Source of the DNA: Dipteronia dyeriana
Taxonomy: Eukaryota > Streptophyta > Magnoliopsida > Sapindales > Sapindaceae
DNA: 64,000 bases
Assembly: GCA_032871835.1 (NCBI GenBank)
Contig: CM065297.1
Location: 25,181,598-25,245,597, forward strand
Direction: 5' to 3'
Both the position numbers and the translations under genes were made by a program. Shown here one piece after another: positions 1 to 11,576 of this stretch. The notes under the pieces are model-generated. The model saw only the letters and a program-made list of their open reading frames with translations, made no database searches and was not told the DNA's origin. Numbering within the stretch: the first letter of the stretch is position 1; each line of letters begins with the position of its first letter.

Positions 1-268
1 TAATAAAAACAAAAATCAATAGTTTAAATGCATCATTTTTGGCAATTTTCAAAAAAAAAAATTCAAATTGTTTTCTTCATTTTTATGTTCTTTCGCAATT
101 TTTTAATTCCTCCCTCCCATCGATTCTTCTTTTTTGTTTCAAAACTAACAAAGAGAGAGAAAATCGTATTTCCTCTGTAATTTTCTTGAGAGAATTTTAG
201 TTTTCATTGAGAAAAAGAGACTAAAAAAAGTTATTTTTCTTTAGAGAAAGTGAAGGAAAAAAAAGAAA
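1..268. other. AT-rich interval, no gene seen
   Basis: Contains A- and T-runs and a purine-rich stretch. No coding segment or RNA gene could be recognised. It flanks the copia-like element that begins at 274. Confidence 0.5.
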
Positions 269-273
269 ATGAA

Positions 274-755
274 TATTAGGTTTTGGTTTATATTCAAGTG
301 ACCCTAATGAGAACCGAACAAGACTCAACTGACGTAAAACTTCTTAGAGATCTAGGAAATGATTGAAAGTTGGAGATGGTGTTTGAGGGAGGTGTGAAGA
401 CTTTGAAGAATTCAAAAGACTGAAGGGCGATGTCCCTAACGTTGTACATCAAACAACGGTCTAGGGAGCGATGTGCCTTAGAGATAACAGTGTTGTTCCT
501 TGCGATGTGCAATGCACAGTGGCAATGACAACGACACTATTCCAGTGTGAGAGAGAGAATCATGGAGTATATGGTTGTAACAATTTATCATACAGTGAAA
601 CTTTTTTTGTCGTCCTGACGGCCCATGATTTTTTTCCTTTGATTTTGAGTTTCCAAGTGTATCTTATGTTGTGTGATTGTTTATTTTCTCACATCTTATT
701 TTTCTTCTATAGTCGTTAATTGCTATGAGTTACGGGTGAATATCAGGCATGTCGT
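274..755 (+). repeat. Left LTR of the 274-2530 element (shortened)
   Basis: Aligns by eye to both ends of 1439-2530, sharing the starts TATTAGG/TGTTAGG and stretches such as ggcgatgtccctaacg. It lacks the right LTR's middle segment (roughly 1720-2290) and its terminal bases before the primer site. Confidence 0.7.
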
Positions 756-761
756 TTAACG

Positions 762-773
762 GGTATCAGAGCC
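762..773 (+). other. Primer-binding site (initiator tRNA-Met type)
   Basis: The sequence ggtatcagagcc is the usual Ty1/copia minus-strand primer site. It directly follows the left LTR, which fixes the element's orientation as plus. Confidence 0.7.
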
Positions 774-1438
774 ATGGTTGGTGATGGCGGTGTCCAGCCT
801 TTACAGGAGATCGTATGGAGGACTTGGGGGCATTGGGATGATGATTCATGGTTTCCTTGTCTGGGTTTAGCAAAAGGAGATACATCTTGAAAGCAGTTTC
901 GAACTCAGTAGAGTTTGATGAAAGGAAGAATATTGATGAGGAGAAGTTTGGCTAGTGAAGGAAAATATGAGTCATGGAGGGTTACACAAAGTGATTAAAA
1001 AAAACTCATAAATGCTCAAAGTCTCTTGTGTGGTGTGAAGCTTATCCGACAAAGTACTCATCATACTAACAACAAGTATTTCTCTAGATTGGATGATGTA
1101 AGGACATGTTTATCCTTTTGGCATGTTTCTCTTCTAGCTATGGAGAAGATATGTTGCTGCTAGTGGTCCACAAGGTTTGTACATAGGCATCAGTCAGAAT
1201 GTGATGCAAGGTGTATGGGTGGACTAGGATGTCGATGGCTGACGAACTCCTTAGTAATGACATAAGGATTTACACCATAACTTTAGTAGATTATTTCAAT
1301 ATGGTTGCAGAACAAGATGAAATCTTAGGATGGTTCGTTCCTATATGGATATACCTCATGGTAGTGTATGGTGATTCTTGGTATGAAGAGTCGTGGTTGT
1401 GGACAAAGGTCTTTAGAATTCAAGCCTAAGGGGAGAAT

Positions 1439-2530
1439 TGTTAGGTTTTAGCTCGTATTCTTAAGTGCACCCAATGAGAACCAAATGAGGCTCAACTGAT
1501 GTAAGACTTCTTGGAGACATGGGAAATGTTTGGAAGTTAGATATGGTGTTTGATAGAGGTGTCAATACCTTGAAGAATTGAAAAGCTGAAAGGCGATGTC
1601 CCTAACGCTGTGCATTAGACAACGGTCTATGGAGCACTATGCCTTAGAGACATCAACGATGAGCCTTGCATGGGACATCGATCCTATTCCAATAAAAAAA
1701 TAATGTCAATTGTGTATGGGTTTGACAGCGGTGAGGACAACGGTTCAAAAGCGTTGTCCATTGCATTGTGGGTTTGGCAGTGGTACGATGGCTAGACAAC
1801 GATTTCGTGTTCATTTTAGCATATGGATCATGGTTTTCTGAGCAATGTAATTTAAGGTGATTTGTAACGGTTTAGGAAGTTGGTGCGCAACCATAACCCA
1901 AATCATAGTCAATCATAAGCATGCATGTAACGGGATTTCCTAGCAGAAAAGGAAGTAATTTGTTTCTAGAAGTTATTGTGCTTGAAGGAAAATGATTTCT
2001 CTTTACATGAAGACTTGTAACTAGATTATTTTTTGTAGAGCAAAAAGAACACTTGTAACATCAAATAGTGGATGCATCTGGGGGGAGACCCCTTAGAATA
2101 TCCAAGGAGGGATCCATGGAATATCTAAGGATTAAGAGGAAGATCAATGGGAGATATTTAGGGGAGACCTATGGGGATATTTAGGAGGGGGTATACTTGA
2201 AGGAGGACAATGTGAGCGTTGTGAGCTGAAAGCCATGATGAAAAGCTTGGTTGTGAGCTTAGAGTCTTGGTAAGGCTCGGTTGTTTGGGTTTTGGGTTGT
2301 GAAGAGAGAGAATCCTTGAGTATATAGTTGAAACAATTTATCATATAGTGGAACTTTCTCTGTCATATTGACAGCCCGTGATTTTTTTCCCTGATTTAGG
2401 GTTTTTCATGTATATCTTGTGTTGTGTGATTGTTTATTTTCTCTCATCTTAGTTTTTACATCAATTGCTAATAGTTATGGGCAAATATTAGGCATGTCGT
2501 TTTTGCATTCATCGGTTCAAATTCCCAACA
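1439..2530 (+). repeat. Right LTR of the 274-2530 element
   Basis: Starts TGTTAGG after a polypurine tract and ends CCCAACA directly before the ATGAA target duplication. It is about 1.09 kb and longer than its partner. Confidence 0.7.
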
Positions 2531-2654
2531 ATGAAGTCAATGGCATTTTTGTTGGTTATTCTCTTTGGTGCTTTTAAAACTTAAATATTAACTCGAGGTA
2601 GTCCCACAAAAAGCACCTCAGAAGATGCTATTGACTCCTATTACTTCTGACTTA

Positions 2655-3073
2655 GAGCATCCTCAATAAACAAAAAAACAACACATCTTTGACTATTAAT
2701 AGGGAGGCAGGACTTGAATTTGCTCCAACAACATCCCTACTTCCCTCCTTAAATTATTTTTTTGACTAAAGCCTCCCTAACTTATGGAGATAAGGCTTCC
2801 TCCATATTTATTTTTTTCACTCCTCAATTAATTTGAGTGGTTAATATGAGTCCACCACCTTAATATTCAATAGTCCAAATTCAAGTAACCATTTTCTTCA
2901 CTTTTCAATTCTTTTTTAATATTTTTTAATTAAAATTAAAGAAAAAATACTAAGGAGACATTTTTAGGGAGGCTTCTTAGAGTGTTAACTCCTTATATGG
3001 GTCCTCATTTGTAACAAGTACACCAAATTCCCTAAATGTAAAGAAAATATAAGGAGCCTTAATGGGGATCCTC
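2655..3073. mobile_element. Probable MITE with imperfect inverted termini
   Basis: An AT-rich, non-coding block of about 420 bp. Its ends read gagcatcctcaata and, inverted, gaggatccccatta, which agree at most positions. The interior repeats the themes agggaggc and aaggag. A TTA precedes the left end and TTT follows the right, which hints at a Harbinger- or Tourist-like 3-bp duplication but does not prove it. Confidence 0.4.
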
Positions 3074-3403
3074 TTTTACTTCCAAAAGCTAAAAAAAAAA
3101 ACCTACTTTCTTTTTTGCACACCACGTATATACATTGGTTTTAAATGAAATGCCAAAATGCCATAAAACAGAGCAAAGTTACAATTTATCTAAATTCCAA
3201 TCATATTATCATTAGAAGTAGTACTACAAACTTGTATAGAAACATTTGGATTAAAAACTCTCTCTTTGTATGAAAACATAAATTTTAAGACTGTCGTATA
3301 ATGGCGGCTTAAAAGAATGACAATGCTAAAGGAAAAAAGGAAAGGCGATTTCCTCTGGTAAAGATAATTCTAAGACAATCATGTTTCAAAATATTCAAAG
3401 CAG

Positions 3404-6217
3404 TTATCTCCTTTGGAAGTTGAGGAACTTGATACAAAAGGCAAACAAAAAGAGAAAGAGAAGAACCCAGCCAACATGTGCGATAGCAATGTAAGGAAGG
3501 AAGTCGTGTTCCATCCCAAAACCATCTTTAAGGTACCCCTTCACTGTAATTGTAATATTATCCTCTCCAAGTATATGCAGAGGAGCATCTACGTCACCCA
3601 TTTGACTTGCCAGGATTTCATATAGTGTCAAATCCATTGGAGAACCCCAGTAGAACCACCTCCACCATATAGGGATTTACTGCAATTAAACATGCAAGTG
3701 TGAGTTCTTTATTCCGACTACATTAGAAAATTTTCATAAACAAGGTAGGATTATCTGTGATGTTCAAGCTAAAGTTTATAGAATACGCTATAAAGTTTGA
3801 TATGACATATTGATCTAGGAAGCAAAAAACTAGCGAACAAGTTCCTAAAGCTCAGGAAGAAAGACATAAGAATGGTAGCAATTTGGACTGTCGGAGTCAA
3901 TGCAACAAGACTCATATTGTACATTGTGAAGTAGGTGAAGCATATCAATAAGAAGAAGAAAAACCAGAACGAATCCAATCATGGAGTAAAGGATAAGAGA
4001 ATACATGAAAGTTTGAACTATCACACATATAACCTTTATGGGCACCTGTAAAATTAAGTATAGTTCATTAGTCAAGTTTTTAATAGCTTTTTATTGGCTA
4101 AAACTTCAACTATCCTTGGTTTGGAAACAATAACTTCCTGTCCCGTTTTATTACCTGAGCAAATGCAAAATGTAGTGTAGAATACATCCCAGCCACTTTT
4201 TCACGGTAGAAAACCATTCTCTCAACGCTAACACTAGGTTGCACATAAGTAGCATTACTTGCTCCAAGGAAAAGCTCAGCAGCATACATGGCTCCTAAAA
4301 GGTTGAATAGATCTTGTTGCTTGGATATGATAAAATGCAAAACAAAATTGTTAACTTCTAAAACGTATCCCAAGTTATCATCAGTATAAAATCTAACATT
4401 TGGGTAGATATGAATTTCATATCTATCCAATTTAAACCCAGAATGCAAATTTTCCATCACAAACACAACCTTCTGTCTTTTGTCCCATGTCCCAGAAGAT
4501 GATACCAAATAGAGCACCAATGCATACTGTCATTACAAACAAGACAACATTATATTTATAGTTTCTCCAGTAAGAACTTCGTTGTTTCAAAAAACAAGCA
4601 TTACACTGAGTAAGAAACGATTGAGAGTATTTAGTTGTGAAGTAAAGATCCTTATAATTTGATGCTGGAGTACTAAGCTCGTTGATAAGTTCTTGATTCC
4701 GTCGAAAATTGTGAAGAAAGGAATTAGTTAAGACATATGAAAAAAAAACAAACGATGGTAAAATTATTTAATCCACGTAAGACTTACCGATAAAGATCGG
4801 AGTTGGCAATAATTTCAGCAAAATCCATCCCCATTTGAGCCTCAACCAAAGGAAGCATCCATGTTGTTAGATTGTATCCATCATTAATTTTAGCAACTCC
4901 TCGGACGGCCCGTAATCGGATATACATATTAGTTTCTTTACTGTTCAATTTCAGAACAAAGAATTCATCCGAAATTCAATAAGAAAAACATGTGTGAACA
5001 TGAGACATAATGAATGAGTCATTGTTTTTCAAAGCAATACAGAACTATAGCATTGCTTACCTCAAAATATTCTTTAAGTTTGTGAGAATTGTGACCAATG
5101 GGTCCGCCATAAATGACTTTCCCTCCTCTTTTCATCAACAAGAGCTGTAACATGATCAATAAATACATGCATAACAACTAAATAAGAAAAATATATAATG
5201 AAAAAAATCTTGAGAAATTCTATTACCTCATCGAATGCTTCAAAGATATCTATGCTTGGTTGGTGAATTATGCAGACGACAGTTCTCCTAGTATCCACAG
5301 TATTTCTCACAATGCCAAAACAATCGCAGCTGCTATAGCATCAAGGCCGGATGTTGGCTCATCCATGAATATGATAGAGGGGTTAGCAACCAATTCCACA
5401 TCTATTGTCAACCTCTTCCGTTGTTTTGTCGAAAGACCCTATATTCCTTGAAGATCGACTAAAGTATTCCTCAATGGTTGGAGCTTAATCAACTCCATAA
5501 CTTCTTCAGCAAATACCTACAGTACCCAATGAGAATATTAGGTAATAGTTCAAAATTTAGGGGTAATGATGGATGACTTCCATTTTATAGAAGAAATTCA
5601 ACATACCTTTCGTGCTTTGGAATCAATGTCTGAAGATAGACGAAGCCAGGCTGAGTACAGCAAAGGTTCATAAACAGTAACATATGGTGAATGAATTTCA
5701 TTTTGCTCACAGTAATCACTAACATGAGCAAATGTTGCTTGGTTCTTTAGGTAACCAAAAATGTTAATACTTCCTTCAATATATCCTCTGGTCTTCCAAC
5801 CTACCAATTCTCCCTGCACCACTTACACCCATTAGTGCTATCAATATTCCTGGTTTGAAAGAACCACTAACATCTCTTAGTAGTTGAAGACAATCTTCTT
5901 CAACACCTGGACTCTTCATTTCCTGGCACAAAAGATCAATAGTACTTAATTGTCTTGGTGTTAGTACATCATAAGAATCTTAAGTTATTCATAACATCAA
6001 ACATGTGCATATGGTATTTATTATTTAACAATGCCAAAAAGAAATTTCAAGTTACATTTAGAACAAAATGAAGTTCTAATCTCTAACAATTGATCAACAA
6101 AAATAATGAATTGTAAGCATTAGAATATGGACAGTTCTTTCATAATCTCCCAATTGTCATGACTGCGATTGCATGGAAGAGACCTATAGGATAAGTCACT
6201 CTACAGTGGTTTAATTT

Positions 6218-6251
<34 letters not shown>

Positions 6252-6957
6252 AAAAAGGCTTTTCATACAAGATCTCTCGTGTGGATGCCAGATGATTAAA
6301 TGTATAGAGATGATAAACTTACAGCAGGTATATCCACATAGTAGTTCATATGGCTGAAGCAAAGTGATAGTGGTTGGAAAGGCAAAACCATTCCTCTTTT
6401 AGGAGCACCTTCAGCTTCACCGACACTTTCTTATGAACTTCTCTTTACCATGTCAATACCATATCAATGGAATTTGTTCATAATTTTTTATGAATTTCAG
6501 AAGAGTATGATAACAATCAAATTAGTATGGTCATATGTGCTTTTCTAGGGAGCAAGCTATGTATTTGTATCGTTTTACGAAGTGGGAACAACAAAGGATA
6601 TTGGACATTAACTGGAATATGTCTCATCATTGATAACAACATGTTCCCTTTATTTAACTCTACATTTAGTTATTTTTATTTGAATCAATGCTTTGAAAAT
6701 TAAGTACTAGGTTTTCTGTATCAAACAACTTATAACTTAACAATGGTTTCCTAAAGGAAAAGGTGGTAGAGTAATCAACTATCAAATATTGGCTCTCAGC
6801 AAACCAAATATGGAAACGAATGGGATATAATGAGAAATGTAATCAATAAAGGCAAACAAATATATCTATAACAAACACAAGTACCAGCAGATGTAATGGA
6901 ATATAGGAAAAGGTCAAAGGCATAAACCTTATATTCCATGCTACCCAGAGGAGTCAA
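3404..6957 (-). pseudogene. Broken partial copy of a PDR/ABCG transporter gene
   Basis: Exon by exon this matches the 3' half of the gene at 57169-60402: second nucleotide-binding domain, second membrane domain and the same C-terminal FLNFQRR. Disabling changes are visible. A 17-nt deletion near 5806 removes the Lys-Thr-Thr of the Walker A loop and shifts the frame. There is a TAG at 5439-5441 before the ABC signature (GATA-type Asp codon in the intact copy). A 1-nt deletion lies near 5315 and a 20-nt deletion at 3969/3970. A splice donor at 3809-3810 has changed from GT to AT. A TAA replaces the first Gln codon of the last exon (3677-3679). An in-frame 12-nt deletion lies near 4857. Relative to the 57-kb copy, about 340 bp extra sits around 6510-6850. 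The 3' flank down to about 3120 also matches, so this is a DNA-level duplicate, not a retrocopy. The first half of the gene is absent; homology stops at a retroelement junction. Confidence 0.92.
6220..6249. repeat. (AC)n microsatellite
   Basis: About 15 AC units, inside intronic sequence of the PDR pseudogene. The intact copy has no such run at the matching place. Confidence 0.9.
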
Positions 6958-7511
6958 ACCGTGAGGAGTCAAACCAGCTAGGGGCCAGAACCATTGCTTT
7001 CGACAAATTGGGGCCACCACCACCAGTACCAGTCCGTGATAGGTTAGCCTACCACTCCCCACTTCCCCCTCCCTCCTCCCCCCTCCCTCTTCACCGGTCC
7101 AAGATTGGCTAGGAACCAAAGCCTTGGAACCGCTCAGGCCAGCCCATTATCAGCCTAGACAAGTGAAGTCAACCGCTAATATCCCGTAGGAAATACCTTG
7201 CAACTTAGTTAGACCAACGGATACAAGAAGAGAGCCTAGACCGGAGGCAAGAGGTGGCCAGAGAAGTGCCAGGAGGGATCTCACCCCCGAGGGAAACATG
7301 GATGAGACCTCCAACTCCACTGAGGGCTCTAACAACGAGGATTCTTAGGTCGAATCCAAGAACGCTGGAAACAAGCACCTACGGGATCAACTGGCACATA
7401 TGCGAAGGGAGATCTAGGAATTGAAGAAGGGTAAACACAGGGAGGTCAAGAAGGATCCCTTGACCGAGATGAATGCTCCTTTTACCAAAAGGATATGGGA
7501 AGCCAAGCTTC
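6958..7511 (+). pseudogene. Ty3/gypsy (Tat-like) gag fragment
   Basis: Plus-strand translation gives KKDPLTEMNAPFTKRI near 7450-7495. This closely matches KKDPLSEMNAPFTRRI in the minus-strand gag at 22198-22410. The upstream part (about 6990-7130) resembles the AFDHLGP region of the same gag. Stop codons break the frame. The fragment abuts the end of the PDR homology at 6957, so its insertion may have cut the pseudogene. It is too short to classify alone; the Tat-like label comes from the relative at 21-23 kb. Confidence 0.6.
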
Positions 7512-8494
7512 TGATGTGTAAATTCGTGTTTTATAAAAACAATACTTGCAAGTTCACGAATCGTGAAGATATCATACACGACAAGTAATGATCATTCCCA
7601 CGAGGACTAGAGATTTACTGATTAAATCTAATTCTAATTAAAGCTAAATTGAAAGTAACCAAAAGATTGATGTTGATTGATTTAAACTAAAAACTAAATT
7701 AAATTAAAACAATGACAGCAATTGCAAAGATTGGGCTGTGATCAAGGTGAGAAAGCACTAGATCATCAATGATCCCCAATTATGAACACTCAATGCATGG
7801 AATTAATTTGTAAATAAAATTCAATCAATTCAAGGGTTCATTCTTTATCTTTAATATGACTATTAATATATGATCGCGGGATGAGTCACATATTTCCAAC
7901 CATTATTCACCCTTGGTCTATGGTGTGAACAATGATCGGAAACCCGTTAAGTGCAAGAAATAAGAACCAAATTCTATACTTTGCTTGGTCTATGCTAAAA
8001 ATAAAATTCATTCATTCAACAGAGCATTAATCAAGGTTAGGTTTGGTCTATACTCTAATCCTAATTCTCAGATAGTCTTAACCGTAAAATCATGCCAAAT
8101 AATTATCCACCCTTGGTCTATGGTGTGAATAAATATTAAAACTAATGAGAGTCAAGCAATTAAGAACAATAAACAAATTAAGAATTAAATTGATGAAATA
8201 ATATTAATCCAAACATGAGCATTCACAAAAGGTTCACATTTTAGTTTGGGCTCCAAAATATTCTTGGGCTCTATAATATTTACTTATGGACTACAAAATA
8301 TTGATCATAGGGCCCTAGAACAGTCATTCCTAGGCGCCAAAACAACGATTAAATGGCTGTAAAGTTAAAGCACACCAATAACCCACAAGTTCTATACATA
8401 GACTTGAAAACAGAAAAAGCACCATCTCCCCAAACCATGAATACAACTACCAACTACCAAATCACATATACATATTAACATCCTGTTCAGAGTA
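7512..8494. other. Gene-free AT-rich interval, possibly a retroelement LTR
   Basis: No coding sequence recognised. The start (TGATGTGTAAATTCG followed by cccacgaggactagag) resembles the opening of Athila-type LTRs at 39967 and 49671, which have a similar gaaccacagggagg stretch. A 24-bp phrase beginning cacccttggtctatgg occurs twice, near 7908 and 8106. No matching end or target duplication was found, so LTR identity is only a suggestion. Confidence 0.3.
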
Positions 8495-9391
8495 CTACAA
8501 GAGAGTGCACAGTTCGTCGTTCACGGAAATATCAAGTGCCATTGACTCATGTATGGCTGAAATATCTTTTTGTCCAAAGGTCTCCGTCCATGATGATAAA
8601 GGGACTCCAGATAGCAACAATTCTGCATATTTTAAAACAAAGGCACCGTAACTCAAGCTACAAGAAATCAAAATGCAATCATAAATATTAGTATCATAAT
8701 AAAGAACAGGAACTGCTATGCAATTGAATATGTACGAGACCAAAAGAAAATTAAGTACCTATCAGATTGTTAAGAAAGCAAGGACAATATGATAATTTCT
8801 GTAGTAGTGTGATGAGGCATCCTCACTTGTTCATAGTAGTTAGAATGCTTCTGAATTGAGGTAACAAATAAAGTAAGCCTCACATGTCTTTCAATCAGTC
8901 ATTTTTTTCATTACGTGGCCAAAATGAATCATACATAAGAACTTTTCTTTCTTTCAAAATGAATTGACACAGAACCTAGTGATCGGTGGTGTTGTAAGGG
9001 ATCAACACCTATTTATACAATACATTTGGTTGTAAAATAAAAATACAAATTATTAAAACAATATGAATGAAACCTGAACGTGTTAGATACTTACCGACTA
9101 CACAATCCACCGAGGTTCGTTGTATAGAAACTCACTGCATGCAACATAATCTAGGGTATCATTGTCAAGGCAGAAAGATAGGGGATCGTATTCGGGGTAT
9201 TCTTCCCAGACTGCTACGGCGGGGGCTGCAGGATCCTTTTTCTTTTTGCCAAAAAATTTCGATTGTTTTTGCTTCAACCCAGCTTGTTCATTTGTTTGTT
9301 GTTCAAGTCTTTCCTTCTCATGCACCTCAAATGCTTTTAAAACACTTTCTTTGTCCAACATCCCCTTTACAACTTTCCACTTCATGTCCAA
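8495..9391 (-). pseudogene. Ulp1/C48 protease-like C-terminal fragment of a transposon gene
   Basis: The segment 8495-8680 reads SYGAFVLKYAELLLSGVPL followed by a MALDI stretch. This is the layout of the C-terminal part of Ulp1-type C48 cysteine proteases, where the family has a D-C-G-x-F motif. Here Tyr stands where the catalytic Cys is expected, so it would be inactive. The segment 9098-9391 encodes a charged, Lys/Gln-rich piece (KQSKFFGKKKKDP) that fits the linker before the protease. Domain order on the minus strand continues from the DUF1985-like parts at 11.6-20 kb, separated by the solo LTR at 9416-11571. Such DUF1985-C48 proteins are commonly encoded by plant Mutator-like transposons. 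The family assignment is by pattern only. Confidence 0.5.
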
Positions 9392-9415
9392 ATGAGCATG
9401 TTTACAAAATACAAA

Positions 9416-11571
9416 TGAAAGTTCCCTAAAAACGTGTGTGTCTAACCTAGAGGGGGGGGGAGGTTTTAATCAAGTCAATTACCAATTTTTCTTGATTAGT
9501 CAATATTCAAAATTCACCCAATATAACAAACATACAATATCAAGTGTAAGATGCGGAAATATAAATAACACAAGATGTATACGTGGAAATTCTCCAAATG
9601 GGAAAAACCACGGCTGTTAAGTGCACCACACTCGGTCACAGAAATCCACTATATGAATAAAAGGTTACACCCTCAAGTGATTCTCAGACTCTCACTCTCG
9701 ACAACCTCAGGCTATGGACACCGCCACTCACTACTCTTGGTTCAGTCCTTAGTGATATCCCCTAATACACTACTCTTGGCATGAACGCCTCCTACTCTAC
9801 CCCCTTGGGCCTTTTACAGTGGCACCCGACCAATTGCTTGTCAACCCACCCTTGGTTGCAAGACTTCTCTTGCTTGTGCAACTTCACACCGAAGCCACAA
9901 GACTTGACTCAATGAAGAGTTCAACAACCTATGTGAATATGATGAAATATTCAAACATGCAAATAATGCTAGGCAAAACACTAAATGCTTATCTAGGAAT
10001 TTAAGAATATCACTAAGTATAATTCCTAGATATCAATGTCTAAATGAATGTTCATAAAGACTTAACTAGATATAGTTATGAAACATTATATCCTAGTTAT
10101 CAAACAAGACCATTTCAACATATGTTGTCATTAAGCATGGCATGGTCTTAATGAAATCATCAAAATGCAATTAATATGAGCTAATCAATAATGTCTAAAT
10201 GCAATGCATAGAGACTTAGCAAGAAGGGAAAAATATGTCCTAAATTCAAGCTATCAACAAACAAACCCAATCATGTTATCAAGACTCTTAAATATATGCA
10301 ATAACTAGAGTCTAGGTATTTAATCATGCAATAAACACTTAATCTAGAGTAAGAAGAACAATAAGAGATATTCAATGAAGTTCTTACTTACCTAGTCATG
10401 AAACCAAGGACACCCTTGCTCATATGATGAAGAATGATGCAAGATGGAGATGGGTTTTGGGTTTGGAGAGTTAATCAAGCTTTAATGAAGCTTTCTCTCT
10501 AAAGTAACTCTCTCTCTTACTCTAGGGTTCGTTTTTGAGAGTCATTAAAAATGAAGAAGATGAGTTAAGGATGTATTTATAATGCCTAATTGAAATGACA
10601 TCGTTTTGGATGAAGAAAACAAAGTTTCGTCACGACCGTTGTGCATGCCGCGGCCTAGGCAAGTGTTCAGACCACGGTCTGTGCAGCATTGCATGGATGG
10701 ACATTACCGCTGCCTAGGTCGCTGGCTAGGTATGGCACCAAAAGCGGTCTGGGCCGTGGTACACGCCAGACAGCACAAGAGCACGAGCTTCGAGCGACCC
10801 AAAACATGACCAAACGACATCCAAACCTTTCGTATTATATACTATTGGAAAGGTATGGAAGTCTAATTTCTACTCCAATTTACAAAACATAATTTGGATG
10901 TCTTTAGAAAAAGTTATGGTCATTTTAGTGACCAAAGGTCAGAAACGAACAACAACAGAGATGCTCTGTTTTTGTGGTCACTTTGGAGATTTCAAAACCA
11001 ATCCAAACGGTCATAAAATATTACGAATAATATACCGTTGGAAAGGTATGGGTGTCTAGTTTGTACAAAAAAATTTTAAAACTCATTTTGAGTCATTTTA
11101 TAAAAAGATATGGTCACAAGACCATACAAAGGTCAGTTTTGAAAAATATTAAATCATTGAAATACACTCTTTTGAAACTAGACACCTTACTCCATATAAC
11201 CAAACCAAGAGAAGAGTGAGACCTTCTCATATCGTCCCTCAACGCGCTAAAACAAGTACACCATCGTGCAAGCGCGAACACAACACAATACCACACTTAA
11301 ATCTCCAAATGAAGTGCAAGTGTGATTGTGAAGAGATGCACACATATAAACAATATCAGCACAAATGCAAGATCAACAAAGAAGGCATGAGGTGTGTGTG
11401 TGCACCTAAACTCTTCAAGAGACAAAGTCAAGTGAATATACCTTTTGCTCTTGAAGTCATGGACATGCTTGGAAGCTTTCCAATGAGGACCTAAGTTACC
11501 CATTACACAATCATCCCAAATGTGGTGTTGTTTATCATGAAATAAGTCAATCATAAAACAAGGTCCTTACA
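9416..11571 (-). mobile_element. Solo LTR, 2.16 kb, with ACAAA target duplication
   Basis: On the plus strand the block runs from TGAAAGTTCC to CCTTACA and is flanked by ACAAA on both sides (9411-9415 and 11572-11576). The element strand is minus, inferred from the tract ctctaggttagaca near the end, which also appears near the end of the copia LTR at 17110-19760. A second member of the family is at 38151-51067. Two copies of a roughly 200-bp subrepeat lie inside (about 10800-11110; phrase ggaaaggtatgg). There is no internal region, which suggests LTR-LTR recombination. It interrupts the DUF1985/C48 gene. Confidence 0.75.
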
Positions 11572-11576
11572 ACAAA

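Larger units (their letters stand above)
274..2530 (+). mobile_element. Short non-coding copia-like LTR retrotransposon (LARD/TRIM-like)
   Basis: Two direct repeats (274 to about 755 and 1439-2530) enclose about 680 bp. The internal region opens with a match to a copia primer-binding site (ggtatcagagcc, 762-773) and closes with a polypurine tract (aaggggagaat) directly before the right LTR, which starts TGTTAGG and ends CCCAACA. The flanks carry the 5-bp target duplication ATGAA (269-273 and 2531-2535). No gag, integrase or reverse transcriptase can be read inside, so the element would have depended on proteins from relatives. The left LTR is shorter than the right: it lacks about 550 bp of the middle and the last 25-30 bp. 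This points to internal deletion after insertion. Copia affiliation rests on the primer site and LTR style only. Confidence 0.75.

Noticed and set aside
471..719. Open frame of 82 codons near the start of the window
   Set aside because: It lies wholly inside the left LTR of the 274-2530 element and shows no domain. Chance frame.
7507..8854. Repeated gcttctga at 7507 and about 8847 as a target duplication
   Set aside because: The right occurrence is not preceded by an LTR-type CA end, and the C48 fragment lies between them. Probably coincidence.
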